A stretch of DNA of 64,000 nt from Hemicordylus capensis (taxonomy: Eukaryota > Chordata > Lepidosauria > Squamata > Cordylidae). Location of the stretch: positions 5,048,501 to 5,112,500 of the forward strand of contig NC_069669.1 of the NCBI RefSeq assembly GCF_027244095.1, in the 5' to 3' direction. Numbering within the stretch: the stretch's first letter is position 1; the number at the start of each line of letters is the position of its first letter. Below are positions 1-34,889 of the stretch, one piece after another. A program made the translations under genes and the position numbers. The notes under the pieces are model-generated. The model saw nothing but the letters and a program-made list of their open reading frames with translations, had not been told where the DNA came from and did not search any database.

Positions 1-300
1 GCGCGGGGCACCACGGGAGGGCGAGTCCGCCCGCCCCACCCGCCGCGTACTTCGCCCCGCCGCCCAACTACAACCCCCAGCAACCACAGCGCGTTGCTCT
101 CAAACAAAACAATCCAGCACGCCTCCGGCTCCGCCTCCCGCCCTTGAGGGCCCAGAGGAGGGGGCGGGGCTCGTGCTCTGGCGAAGGGCATTTCCGGGTA
201 CGAAGCCAATCTGCCTTTTTTTTGGAAGGCCCTTCCGGCGGAAGTGCGTCCTGTCCCAGGAAGCCTCGGGAGGTAATGGTATCTCTCGTGGTCGTGGAGC
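1..300. promoter_or_regulatory. CpG island at window edge, probable promoter of the next gene to the left
   Basis: The first 300 bases are very GC- and CpG-rich, then composition drops to about average. It contains a GC box (GGGGCGGGGC, near 161-170) and an ACTACAACCCCCAGC stretch at 67-81 that resembles the ZNF143/THAP11-type promoter motif. No coding exon is recognised. By conserved synteny the neighbour on this side of UBALD1 is MGRN1, transcribed leftward out of the window. That assignment is inference from gene order only. Confidence 0.5.
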
Positions 301-3000
301 GACGGGTACGCCTTAGATAAATATATATAAAGAAAGAAGAATATATAAAGAAGATATTTGTAGTAGTAGTAGTAGTAGTAGTAGGGCCCTGCAGTTTAGT
401 CTGTTCTTGCAGGCTGGAGGTCAAGCTGAGACTGAGGAAGTAGCTTAGAGCAGCCCTACAAGGCCTAAGACAAGCAGAGGGACTAAGAGTGAATTTATGA
501 GTGAGAAGCAGGATGGGACATTAGTGCCTGCTCTGTATGATTTGTATGGTATTTCATCTCTTACCATATCTTTATATTTCATATTTTTCCAGTTTACCAA
601 AACAAAAATCAAAACCCCACCCAGGGCAACTTACAGTGATACAAAGCTACAAAAACCGACTTGAATGGCTCAACAGCATTAACAGACTTAAGACTAGATT
701 AAAATGTTTATAGGGAAATCTGCTCGTAGCAAGAACTCTGCAGTTCTTGGTCTGTCTGGTTAAATATTATCCCTGTTGGCTTGACTCCAATGCAGTGCCT
801 GGTGCTGGGAGGTTTTGCTGGGAGGTTTAATAGTGGGAGGGCCAAAGTGCATCTGTCCTACAGATAGCTGATCTGAATCACACATCACACCTCCATCCTT
901 GTGACTCAGTTGTTTGGAATACAAGCAAACAGACTAAGGCTGATGATTTGCCAGATTACTTTTTGTTTTTATAGGCGTCCTGCAAATGTTTGCATTAGAA
1001 AACTCAGCCCTGGGGCAGAAACAATTGTTCTGGTTGCTGGAAAATCTTTATATTTGGTATATAACCAAAGGCAATTTGCTGGAGAACTTTGCCAGTATCA
1101 CAGTTTTAAAGTCAGAATAAAATATTCAGTTAATGAATCACCTTTACAGTTTACAGCAATATCCTCCAAAAATACAGCACTCTCTCCTGGACTTAACCCC
1201 CCTGATTACCTGATGTGCCTTGTAATCCCCCACCCCTGAGTTACAGTACTACCTGCATATACTTTATAACCTTGTGGGTTTCCAAATCCTTGTGTGTAAA
1301 TCTTTGTAGATATATCATGTACAACCAACCACTTTATATATAATTGTGCTTTGGCAACGTACTGTATGCTTTGGTAGTTTGCTGATTCAATAAAAAATAT
1401 CTTGCCCTATCTTGGAAATGTCAGGGAATCTTCTGCTTTTCCAAGAGCAGCCCCATCCCCTAAGGGGAATATCTTACAGTGCTCACACATGTAGTCTCCC
1501 ATTCAAATGCAAACCAGGACAGAGCCTGCATAACAAGGGAGAATTCATGCTAGCTACCACAAGACCAGCTCTGTAAGGGGGTAAAAAATCCTTTGTGGTG
1601 GTAGCAGCTCTGCTTGCACCTTCTGTTTACACCGGGACTCAACCTCGCTCTAGGAGTCAGCCCAGGAATCTCACTACTCATTGAGAGGGACCGACCCAAG
1701 GCGCCGTCCCTCCCCGCCCTGTGGACTTTGGCGTGAGTCCCTGCTACTTGCATCCAAACCGGAAGCTGCGGGCAGCTGTTCGCCCAGAGCATGCCTGGGC
1801 TCCCCCCACCCCTTGCTCGGTGCCATGCTGGCAGGAGTCCCTGGCTGCACAAGCACACCCCACAGTGACTCTACGCCTCTCACTGTCCTGCCCCCTTGCC
1901 CGCTGGTTGGGCCTGCCAGATCTCTTTACCTTCTATGGCCAGTACCAAGACAGAGGCTTTGCCCATTGGCTGTCCGGACATGTCACTCCAGCTATATCTG
2001 CCCACCTCTGAAACAAGTTTGCAAACAAAGCACAGCCTTGTGGGAAATGTAGTCCTGGGGGTGAACTGCGCGTGGGTGGACAGTTCAGCGGGCCTGGAGC
2101 AACAACCCCTGTGCAGGCTGGTGGGGCAGCTGGGCAGCGTTCTGCTGCTGGGCTTGGGCACCCTCCCTTGCCCAGCTGTTGCTGAAGCAGGAACAAGCCC
2201 CTGCAGAGTCTGGGGGTCTCTGGGCCAGCAAATCTGCACTGGCTCCTTGGCCAGGCATCCTTTGCATTCCAACCCGGAGATGAGGCTTCTTTCGTCTATG
2301 CCCCCGACCCAAAGCCCGTCCTCCGCGCCAGAGCTCTTGAGACGAGCCCTCTGGAAACAGGCCCCATCGCTAGACTGCTGGCCTCTGGCATGACTTTTTT
2401 GAACTGAATTCCGCACCAAAACGTGCCTGTGAAAGGAACTAAACAGACCCCTTTGCTCTCAGCTGGCGGCCTGAGCTTTCTCCAGGAGCTTTTGGGGCAG
2501 GGGTTGTGCTGGGAGGGTACCCAAGGCTCCAGGGCTGAAAAGGCTTCAGGGCCTTTTGGTCCCTGTCTCTCTTTGGGTAGGTTTTGTGCGCCCAGCAGAT
2601 ACACTCTGCACACCGTAAGAGGAACACTGATTTTATGCTGCTTTGTATATTCCAAACAGACAAAGGGGATGCTCAAAAGGTCAGGGGGCTGAGCTCTGGC
2701 CCCCAATTAGCCCCTTAAGCAAAGAGCTGGCCACTTGGTCCAGCTGCCCAGCCATCAGTGGGCCTTAGACCCCATAAACGTGTTGTAGAGGGAAATGCAC
2801 TCTGCACGTCCTCAGAGGGACACCGCTCCACCAGGACTTTTACTAAGCACTCACACCAAATAGGACTAGAGCCCTTGGGTGGGGGGTGGGGAGAGACACA
2901 CAGGGGATAGGAAGTTGCCCAGGAAGTCAGCCCTAAGGGACTCCCTTCCTTGGGGGGGAGCCAGTCAGAGGGGCTGCTGGGTTGCCCTCTTCAGCTGCGT
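301..3000. other. Intergenic stretch left of UBALD1
   Basis: A (TAG)n microsatellite lies at about 361-384. The stretch 400-1440 is AT-richer and has no recognisable gene; an AATAAA occurs near 1388. A SINE fragment sits at 1441-1572. From 1580 to 2980 GC content rises and several overlapping open frames exist on both strands, but none resembles a known protein and they overlap each other, so they are treated as chance. A TGGGAAATGTAGT element near 2041 (reverse complement ACTACATTTCCCA) again resembles the ZNF143-type motif. Confidence 0.5.
1441..1572 (-). repeat. 5S/tRNA-like SINE, 5' fragment
   Basis: Reverse complement shows the conserved beginning of the family seen complete at 12273-12588 and 41131-41448: 'agagctggtcttgtggtagc' like start, the 5S-like segment and the 'gaggggatggggc' like junction. 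The tRNA-like body is missing. Confidence 0.65.
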
Positions 3001-3004
3001 GCTG

Positions 3005-7591
<4,587 letters not shown>

Positions 7592-8110
7592 GGCCCCAGA
7601 AGACGGCCGTGGGTGCCCCTTTGGGTGGGGATGGTGGACCCCCTTCACTGCCTGAGACTCCAAACTGCAGCAGGACAGGCAAGGCAGTTGCCTGGTGTGG
7701 CTTTGCCTGGTCTTAGGAGCGGAAGATGCTCTTTCTGGGCACAGGAGAGAGGCTGGTGTAGGGCTGCCGTTGTATCTTTGCCCCCACACTCTGGGCAAAG
7801 ACCTTCACGCACCTTTCTTTTGCAGGGGGGGTCTTTTACTTTCCAGCTCCAGGGGCCTTGTGCGGGAGGAGACCCTGGGGAGTAGAAGACGGGAGGGAGA
7901 GGCCCCCGCCTGACTCTGAAGGACAGCAAAGGCCTGGCGCCTTCCTTGGTAACAGCCATCCATGGACCAAGTTGCATGCTGATTTAAATGTCCCCCCCAG
8001 AAACAGTGTGGGGGTTTTAAAAGAAAACAGAACATCCTCTCCTTTTTTTTTTGGTTAATAATCTGTGCATTTCTTTCTGTGGATTAAATTTTTTTCCTGA
8101 CACATGGTCT
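7592..8110 (+). other. UBALD1: UBALD1 3'UTR with poly(A) signal
   Basis: The sequence after the stop codon is continuous, with no repeats. A T-rich run near 8041-8055 is followed by ATTAAA at 8083-8088, the likely (variant) poly(A) signal. Confidence 0.55.
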
Positions 8111-8169
8111 GTGCAACAGGTTGGGAGGGACGCAGCAGGCCCCGCTACTCAGAGCTAGTCGCTGAGCAA

Positions 8170-8345
8170 GGTGAGAGCGCAGCTCAGTGGCAAAGTCCCT
8201 GCTTTGCACACAGAAGGCCCCAGGTTCACTCCTGGCAGCATCTCCAGGTGGGATGCAGCGGGTGGAGGTGGGGGGGAGCCCAGACACACCTGAGACTTTG
8301 GAGATCATCTGCGCGGTCAGCCAGTGCTGCTCCCTGGACTCAGGG
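8170..8345 (+). repeat. tRNA-type SINE, headless copy
   Basis: It starts with a tRNA-like box A (gcagctcagtggcaaag) and box B (ggttcactcc), then the shared body 'ggcagcatctccagg'. It lacks the 5S-like head seen in other copies. Confidence 0.6.
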
Positions 8346-9176
8346 ACTGAACTCCACACAAGGCGGCTCCGTAGATGTTCACAGATCTCCCAGGCCATCC
8401 TGTGGCGTGTGAAGCCGAGGGGCCCGGTGCTCACGGAGCCCATGGGATTCCACAGAGGGCCGCAGCCTGGCAGCAGAGCGCCTGTCTGGCCAAGGAAGAG
8501 GTCCCTGCTTCTCCATCTGGGATGGGGGGGAGCCTCCAAGAGCAAGCCTCTGGCCTCCTTGACCCTCTCCTGGCCTCCTGAACTTGTGGGCCGCTCTGTG
8601 CCCATGCATGCAGCATCCACTGGGGTCCGTGTGGCAGCAGGAGCAGCAAAGGGCAGAAGCCCCGCTGAGACGGTCCACACAGATTGGCCGCGGTTTCTTG
8701 AGGAACGGCATATGGAGCTGGCACATGCCGGGGGCAAAGCGGAGCTTCTTCCCTTGCCTGGCGGGGGGATGCCCCATTCCCTCACTTTCCCGCAGGTGCG
8801 AGGGGCCACTGGATCACTCCTGGCTTGGCTGCCCCAGAAATGACAAAGCAGCCAAGGCGGCGGCGGCAGTGGTCTCTGTCTAGGGGTTTGCCCTTGAAGT
8901 GAGTGATCTCCAGCTTCTTCGGAAGGGAAATTGGGCCCTCAGAAGGACCTGGAGATGCCTCTTCTGCAAAGCTTCAGGGAACAACAGGAAGCAGCCCTTC
9001 TGGAACCAGGGGTCCTTCCAAGCAAGGAGGGATTTCCCACCCTCCCTCCCTCCCTCCTCCTCCTCCTCCTCCTCCTCCCTGCTCCTAGGAAACAGGCCCT
9101 TTCAGGAGGCAAAGCCTGAGGCCAGAGACAGCACAGGTGGGCTGGGAGGGAGATGCCCTGCAGACCCCTCACTGAC

Positions 9177-9345
9177 ATAAGAACAGCCCTGCTGGATCAG
9201 GCCCAAGGAGGCCCATCTACTCCAGCATCCTGTTTCCCACAGTGGCCCACCAGTTGCCGCTGGAAGCCACAGGCAGGAGTTGAGGGCCTGCCCCCTCTCC
9301 TGCTGTTACTCCCCTGCAACTGGGATGCAGAGGCTGGGATGTCGC
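9177..9345 (-). repeat. CR1-like LINE 3' fragment
   Basis: It contains 'aagaacagccctgctggatc' and 'ctcctgctgttactcccctg', shared with 26222-26590 and 48150-48420. In squamates this sequence is the antisense of a CR1-group LINE 3' region. The family name is from recall. Confidence 0.5.
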
Positions 9346-10523
9346 CAGAGGTGGCCAGAATGGGTAAGTTGCAGTTGCAGGGTTTGGCCTGGCAGGTGGC
9401 CCCAGGACGGGTGGGGCTGCCTAGTGTAGTGCAGGTAGCTGTTGGGTGGGTTGGCAGGAATGCACTGGGTCATGACTTTGCTCCCCAACCCTGGACCCCT
9501 AAGGAGGGGATTCGGGTCACACTTTCCTTGAGACTTCAGCCGGCCTTTCCCAGTTTGTGCTGGTCCGCAGCCACCTCCAGCAAACACCAAAGGGCTTGGT
9601 GTGGAATTGAGGGGAAGGGGAGGGCAGGCAGCCCCATCGCCTCCCCCACTCACTCGTTGCAAGGCGACCCATACACACAGCAAGACCCACTTGCAGCAGC
9701 TTAGAAAAAAGAGAAACAGAACCTTTATGAAACCTCTTTCTCATCTAACAGAATCGTCTCAAATTCACAGCCACTGCGGGAGGCAGGAGTAGCTTCAGGG
9801 GTCCCACACGGGGGGGGGGGGGGCTCTCTGTCCTAGAGGGATGGCTAAGTCAGACATAACGGGGCCATCCTTCCAGGCACACTTCTCTCCAAAAGCCGGG
9901 AGCAGGGGAGAGTCAGACTTCAAGAGGAGGAGTGCATGGGAGAAGGCTGCCGAGCCTGCAGGACCTGTTCTTCCTGCCTGGCCAGGTGTGAGCTGGAAAG
10001 GGGGGGATGTGGCTGCCCTGAGGGACTCATGTCATGGAGAGGGGAGGGCTCCTTGCCCCTCCCCTGGGCACGCCTTTGACTGTTCCAATAAGACCCTTCC
10101 CCAGCCCTCCCTCTCTACTCATCAATGGGGTGGACATCACGTGGGAAGGATGACATGCCCGCCGCCACTAGAGTTTGGGCCCAGGTGCCCCAAGGCAAGG
10201 GGTGCTCTGGGCTCTCCAGGGGATCCTGCAACGTGTGGAAGGCAGGCGCACCCCACAAGCCTCGGCGCCGGCACCTTCCTTTTGCCAAGGGGTGCTGATG
10301 GGGCCAAGTGCCCGCAGGGCCGCCCTTTGTGGGGACTCTGCTGGAAGCCAGAAGGGATCCCAGGAGGAGGCTGAGGGAGGTGCTGGGTTGCAGGCTGCTC
10401 GGAGGGAGGGAAAGGGGCCCTGTGGGATGACCGCCCTGGAGCTACTCCCTGGTACCGGCCTGCCTTTGGGGGCGCAAGAGGGGGAGGGAGCACATGAGGG
10501 ACCTGGCGGGGGCCAGAGGCCGC

Positions 10524-28981
<18,458 letters not shown>

Positions 28982-29617
28982 GCTTCCTCTAGCTGCTTGC
29001 CCTGAGGAGCCTGTCTATGGGCCCTCCGAGGGCTGGCCTTGGGTTAGGTGTCTTAGGGATACAGTAGTAACACACTCCAATAGGCTCAAAGTTAATAAGT
29101 CACCGCCCTGGGCATGTGATTGCTCAGAGGCCAACCCTGGACTGCTTGGAGTTCTGCTTGGCGTGGAAAGTTTCTGCTGGTTGCTAGGAGACCCTGGAAC
29201 ATAGGGAGATCTGGAAGATGGACAACAGGAGGAATACGCCAGGCTTGCCATGAATGGCATGACTCACTGTGTTGCTTGGGCATGAGCCAAATCAGCCGTA
29301 CACTCCAGGGCCATCCGGGGCCAAGGGAGTTCCTACCGTGGGAAGGCACGGGGTGGTGGTCCTGAAGAGCCACCTGCTAGGCACAGGAGGGCCCATGGCT
29401 GGCTCCCTGGAGAGCAGCATGGCAGCTTGCCAGTCACAGCCACTCCACAATTGCAGATCCATCTGGAACTGCAGATAACTACAAATGCTGCTGTGATTGA
29501 TGGAGACTGAAAACGTCTTCTAGTGTAGATAAGCTGGCAAAGACACTAGCAGGCATCACCCATCTGAGTTATGCTGCATTTGAAAACCTGCTGCCAGAAG
29601 CCCAGGAAGCACTTAGG

Positions 29618-29910
29618 GAACCTAGGAAGCTGCCTTATACTGAGTCAGACTCTTGGTCCACAGAGCTCAGTATTGCTTAACTAGATGCAGCCACTCTCCA
29701 GGGCTTTAGGCAGGAGTCTCTCCCAGCCCTACCCTGAGATGCTGCTGGGGAGTGAACCTGGGACCTTCTGCAAGCAAAGCAGCTGTTCTACCACTGAGCT
29801 CTGACCTTACAGCACTCACATATAGTCACCTCCTCCAAACGCAAACCAAGGCAGACCCTGCTTAGCAAAGGAGACAGTTCATGTTTGTTGCCACAAGACC
29901 AGCTCTCCTC
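29618..29910 (-). repeat. 5S/tRNA-like SINE
   Basis: Near-complete. On the reverse strand the tRNA-like box A 'agctcagtggtagaacagc' and the 5S-like 'gctaagcagggtctgccttg' are both clear. Confidence 0.8.
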
Positions 29911-29943
29911 CCCTTCTTTGGTGCAGGTCTACAGGGTGAGCAG

Positions 29944-30084
29944 CACTGTTCCCTCTAACAGGGATTCCCAGATGTGGTTGCCTACAACTCCCAGCATCCC
30001 CAGCTGCAGTGGCCTTTGGCTGGGAGTGATGGGAGTTGTAGCCAACAACATCTGGGAAAGGAATCCCTGTTAGAGGGAACCGTG
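29944..30084. mobile_element. hAT-type fold-back MITE with 8-bp target duplication
   Basis: The inverted termini are CACTGTTCCCTCTAACAGGG and the reverse complement of CCCTGTTAGAGGGAACCGTG. The flanks carry the 8-bp direct repeat GTGAGCAG (29936-29943 and 30085-30092), the target-site length of hAT transposases. The 141-bp element folds almost end to end and contains CTACAACTCCCAGC. No coding capacity. Confidence 0.85.
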
Positions 30085-30629
30085 GTGAGCAGGTAGAAAT
30101 GCAAAGGGGCAGCGCATGCTCACAGGCAGCAGGGGTGTGACTTCCACAGCAGATTTAGTTCAGCAGCCCCCAACTCCAAACTTGGGTGCATCTTGGCTGT
30201 CTGCGTCTTTCAGGTTTCTAACTACATGGCTAAACTGGGATCTGGTCCCACCCAAGATACCTGCTAAGAAGCCAAGTGAGGCTGGGGTGACCCCCCTCCA
30301 CCTCCTGGGCTGCCAATGCTCCCGAGCGAGACATCTGTGCCTGTGACTGCAGGCAGCAAAGGGGAGATCCTAGCTTGATTCAGAGGGCCTCAGCTGTGCA
30401 GCCTGTCACGAGAAACCTTGGGCCAGTGCTCTCCACAAGCCTATGAGGCAATACAGAGAGGGATTCTCAATGGCTGCCTTCCCACCCCATTTCTAGAGCC
30501 CCTTCCCTCTGGTGGTCTGTCAAAATCACAGCCTGTGTATTCTCCGCGTTTTGAGGTCCTGCTTTCTGTCTCGTCTTTATTGGATACCAGAGACAAGACC
30601 TTTCTCAGTGAGTGATGGCACCAGTGTTC

Positions 30630-30756
30630 CCTCGAATAGGGATTCCCAGATGTTGTTGACTACAACTCCAATAACCCCCAGCCAAAGGCTATTGCAACTG
30701 TGGATGCTGGGAGTTGCAGTGAACAACATCAGGAATCCCTGTTAGAGGGAGCAGTT
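30630..30756. mobile_element. hAT-type fold-back MITE
   Basis: Same family as 29944-30084: AGTGTTCCCTCGAATAGGGA at left, 'aatccctgttagagggagca' at right. It is more diverged and no target duplication was seen. Confidence 0.65.
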
Positions 30757-31581
30757 GGAACCCCCATTTGGCTGGGGGTTCCAACAGGGATGCTGGAACT
30801 TCCTCCCTGGGCAGATTGGATGGACAGGCTTCTCCTTCCATTTCCAGACAGACTCTGAACATGTTTTTAGTCTGCCAGAATGATTTCTGCTGTCTCTCAC
30901 TTCCTAGTGCCTGTTGTCATTTCATAACTGTATTGCTAACTGGTTTTATCCTTGAGTTTGGGACTGATATTGTTTTATAATAGATCAAATGTAATTTGAT
31001 ATTGTTTGCAGTTTTACAGATGCATGCAAAAAGCATATGAAATACAGTGAAATAAATAGACTGTTCAAAAAGCATATGAAAGCACAGAAATACAGTGAAA
31101 TAAATAGTCTGTTTAAACCGAGATGGCATTTCTGTGGCTGGAGGCAGAATAGAGGCTTTGTACCTTAGACATTTTAAAAGTGTTTTTGGCTGTCAGTCTA
31201 AAGTTTAAGGAAGTGATTAATCCCACCATTTGTTTAAAAAAAGCCCAGCCTGCTGTCTCAGGGCCAGCCTCCAAAGAGGATCTGAACACTAGCCTGGAGT
31301 GTCGGGACCAAGAGGCCCCAGTGCTTGTATGCCAGGGGAGGCTTGGTTCAACATCCCTCTGGCAAGATGAAGGAGTCTGATGCCATTCTGGCAAGACACA
31401 CTGAAAATCAGGATGGAGGTTGTGGGTTGTACTGGTGGAGTTGCCAGCAGTATTCCTCATTCAATCTATTGTTTTCCTGCCCTACTTTCCTCTTGATCTC
31501 AATGGGTCTATCAGCCATAGGTCAGAATTCTGGGTTGGTTCTTTGAGAACTTGGAGCAGCAATGACAGCAAGTGGGGAGGA

Positions 31582-31966
31582 ATAAACATAGGAAGCTGCC
31601 TGAAACCGAATCAGACCATTGATCCATCTAGCTCAGTACTGTCTACTCTGCCTGGCAACGGCTTCTCCAAGGCTTCAGAGGGGAATCTTTGCCAGCCCTA
31701 CCTGCAGATGCTGCCAGGGATTGAACCTGGGACCTTCTGCATCCAAACAGGGCTCTAGCATTGAGCTACAATACTTCCCTAAAAGTTACAAAGGAAACTG
31801 CCTTATACTGAGTCACACCACTGGTCCATCTAGCTCAGAACTGCAGTGGCTCTCCAAGCTTTCAGGCAGGGATCTTTCCCAGCCTTACCTAGAGATGCTG
31901 CCAGGGATTGAATCTGGGACTTTCTGCATGCCAAATAGGGACTTCACCTCTGAGCTATGGCCCCAT
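31582..31966 (-). repeat. Two tandem tRNA-type SINEs
   Basis: Copies at 31582-31777 and 31789-31966 lie head to tail. Each has box B-like 'gaacctgggac'/'gaatctgggac' and box A-like 'gagcta' in reverse. Neither has the 5S-like head. Confidence 0.65.
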
Positions 31967-32194
31967 GGAGTCACTTGGGAATGATCCTAGGCTTCTCAAT
32001 GCATAATGACTTCGGATTAAAAAAATATTCAAGTTGAAACAAGATTGGAGAGAAATGATTCAGGTTTAGCATCACAATTCACCAGGAAATCCAGATCTGA
32101 GCTGCCACCTTTTTGTGCCATGTGGACAGGGTGGTGTTGGGACTTGACCTGGGAACCAGCATAAAGCCAGAATGCTGGACTGGCTCTGGACTCT

Positions 32195-32415
32195 GATGCA
32201 GGAGAGCTTACTTAATTTATTTACATTTCTATCCCACTCTTCCTCCAACAAGCCCACAACAGTATAATTGGTTATGTTTATCCTTACAACAATCCTATGA
32301 AGTAGGTTAAGATGAGAGAGAAGTGATTGGCCCAGGGTCACCTAGTGAGGTTGCAGGGGGGATTTGCACTCAGTCAGGTCTCCCCAGTCCTAGTCCAGCA
32401 CTCTTAACCAGTTTG
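32195..32415 (-). repeat. Sauria-type SINE
   Basis: In reverse it has 'ctggttaagagtgctggact', the tRNA-like head, then 'gtgaccctgggccaatcact' and 'aacctacttcataggattgt', the conserved Sauria SINE body. Its tail 'agagtgggatagaaatgtaa' resembles the Bov-B LINE end. Confidence 0.75.
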
Positions 32416-33014
32416 GTCGCTATTAACACCTCTGGCTCAACATCTTTCCTTTCTTTGTTAACACAGGCTTGTTTTCGTTTTGGTTTCATGCCAACACAGA
32501 TTAAAACTGCCGCTGGCTCATCAGTATTATAGATTGTTCGTATTTTGGGGATGTCCATACTTTGCAGAAAACTTGTAATGTACTAAGTAAATTATCTCAG
32601 TTTTGTTGAAGGCAGAGTTGTGTGCGTGAACAAAAGGCCCGCCATCCATTTAACAAAATAACTTTTGATCAATCAACTTAATCAATTAAATGTGAATACG
32701 AATAAAAACAATCATTCTGAAGCAAAATACATTGTGACTGAGCTCAGCTTTTACGGTAGATGTGCTGTTAACAGGTGTTATCCTGGAAAAGGCATTTCCT
32801 CATGCTTTGGTGAAAAAAGGGAAGATCTCTTCCCAGGTGGTCTTCACTAACTAACCCCAGTTTTTATAACTGTATTTTAATTAGGGGCACCATTTTAGGC
32901 TATTAAAGGCTTTGCAATTCAACGTTGCTGCTTTGCTTATATGGTTATTTTTAGATTGTTTATTTTAAAATGGTTTTTAAACAGTTGCTGCCAGCATGCC
33001 TTTGATAAGGGTGT

Positions 33015-33640
33015 ATTGATTGATTGATTAAGTGCTGTCAAGTCGGTGTTGACTCTTAGCAACCACATAGATAGATTCTCTCCAGTGCATCCACCTTGCT
33101 GCTGGTCGTCCTCTTCTTCTCTTTCCTTCAACTTTCCCCAGCATTATAGACTTCTCAAGGGAGCTGGATCTTCGCATAATGTGTCCGAAGTATGATAGTT
33201 TGAGCCTGGTCATTTGTGCCTCGAGTGAAAATCCTGGATTGATTTGTTCTATGATCCATTTGTTTGTTTTCCTGGCTGTCCATGGTATCCCCAAAAGTCT
33301 TCTCCAGCACCAAAGTTCAAAAGCGTCAATGCTTTTTCTATCTTGCTTCTTCAAAGTCCAGCTTTTGCATCCATAGAGTGTCACAGGGTAAACCATTGAC
33401 CAAACAATTCTAAACTTTGTAGGTATAGACACGTCATGGCATTTAAATATCCTTTCCAAGGCTGTATACCAAGTGCAAAATCTGCACAATTGGGTCATGC
33501 CTGGCTTTATGGCCTTTCGGCTATGGGCAAAAGGCCACACACAGAATGTTGTAGTGTTTTGTGCAGATTGCATAAACAGCAGTACTGAGGCTCTCAATCC
33601 TAGGACTAGCTCAAAGTCTCCAGGAATCAGCATTCCTGGT
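33015..33640 (-). mobile_element. Bov-B (RTE) LINE, 3' fragment of ORF2
   Basis: The minus strand reads about 200 residues without a stop. They contain YGCKSWTLKKQDRKSIDAFE, LWCWRRLLGIPWTARKTNK and SLEKSIMLGKVEGKRRRGRP, the C-terminal part of Bov-B/RTE reverse transcriptase. After it comes the tail 'gcaagtcaacaccgacttga' type sequence typical of Bov-B ends. The element is 5'-truncated. Bov-B is the LINE partner known for Sauria SINEs. Confidence 0.85.
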
Positions 33641-33779
33641 AAGTCCAGGTAACTTTTGAAAGTGTTCCTGGATATTTCACTGACTTGACATTGTCGAAAA
33701 CATTGAGGGGGGAAATCTTGATGGATACTTCAAGCAGCTGGCAATGACAATGATGAATGTGTATATACCGATAAGCAAG

Positions 33780-33850
33780 GCAGTATTTATATACCGCTTT
33801 TCAACAAAAAAGTTCCCAAAGCGGTTTACAGAGATATAAATAAATAAAAT
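33780..33850 (-). repeat. LINE 3' tail
   Basis: It contains 'tatataccgcttttcaacaa' and 'ttcccaaagcggtttacaga', then (AAAT)n. A second copy lies at 36375-36465 in CDIP1 intron 1. Confidence 0.5.
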
Positions 33851-34412
33851 GGCTACAAAAACCTACACTTGTACTGTAGGCTGGGCAAGTGTGTACACAG
33901 AAATATAATAATCAACTAATCCTTAAATGTAATAATCACTAAATAAAATATCTTGTCTCTAGCTCAGGGTTACCAGCCCTCCAGGACTGGCTTGGAGTCT
34001 CTGGGAATCAGCATTCCACTCTGGAAAGCAATGGACAGGCTTCCTTTTCAGTGGCACCCAATTTTGCAAATCACTAAAAGTGGGAGCCCTCGCTAGCAGC
34101 TGCCACAGAAGGCTGGGGCGGGTGGAGGGAGGAAATATTGGTGATAGCACCCTGGAGATTCTATCACCTTGATCTTGAATCTCTGATCTTGTTAAAAAAT
34201 ATTGGAGTGGGGTGGGTGTGCAGTGGATATCCAGAAATTGCTTCGGTCAGAGTTGCTCCAAGATTTTCACATGCAGAAAACGCACCTGGAATCCCCCAGG
34301 GCCAATCAACAGCGACCTCCGACCTGAGGCAGCCTCTCTTGCTGTTGTTGGGACTACAAATCGGCTTTATAGCTGCTTCTCTCACAAATACCAAGTAACC
34401 TTATATGATTAT

Positions 34413-34535
34413 TTATTTGATTTCTAGGCTGCCCTTCCAAAAATGGCTCAGGGCGGTTTACACAGAGAAATAATAAATAAATAAGATGGATCCCTGTCCC
34501 CAAAGGGCTCACAATCGAAAAAGAAACATAAGACA
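34413..34535 (-). repeat. L2-clade LINE 3' tail
   Basis: The reverse of the tail at 4700-4965: 'cccttccaaaaatggctcag' and 'ccccaaagggctcacaatcg'. Confidence 0.6.
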
Positions 34536-34889
34536 GACAGAGGGATGGAGCCACCATTGGGCGAATGGGTTCAAAGAACCTGGGCCGTGCCCAATAAGGG
34601 GCCGCGCCCTGCGACCTCGACCCCCCCAGACGTGGGGGTGCTGGTTCAGCTCCTGAGCGGGGACCGCGTGGCCCCCATTCGGGAGTTAAATGGCTGCTGA
34701 GTTCGTGGCGTGGCCAGGAGTGGCTCTTGCCTGCTTTTAAGGCAGGGAAGAGCTACTCCTGGCTGCGCTGCGAATGGGGAGCTGCTCCTGGCTGCGCCAC
34801 GCGGCCCCTTCGGGAGTTAAATGACCGGGCTCCGTTCGGGAGCCAGACCCCACCCCCCCCACGTCATCAAGAGCGCCCCATTTGTTTCC

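Larger units (their letters stand above)
8111..10523. other. Intergenic stretch between UBALD1 and the C16orf96 3' end
   Basis: Both flanking genes end here (convergent). It holds a SINE fragment (8170-8345), a CR1-like fragment (9177-9345) and (TCC)n near 9040-9078. The C16orf96 3'UTR must occupy the right part. No AATAAA is seen on the minus strand; the weak variant CATAAA at about 9724-9729 is a possible end. Open frames here look like chance. Confidence 0.45.
28982..34880. other. Intergenic and promoter stretch between C16orf96 and CDIP1
   Basis: The C16orf96 5'UTR and promoter must begin just right of 28981; no CpG island is seen. The rest is mostly repeats: SINEs (29618-29910, 31582-31966, 32195-32415), hAT MITEs (29944-30084, 30630-30756), Bov-B (33015-33640), LINE tails (33780-33850, 34413-34535). 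The stretch 34560-34870 is GC-rich and holds two copies, about 130 bases apart, of a 'cgggagttaaatg' block. No gene was recognised. Confidence 0.5.

Noticed and set aside
901-1239. 112-codon plus-strand frame
   Set aside because: No similarity to a known protein, no splice or promoter context; probably chance.
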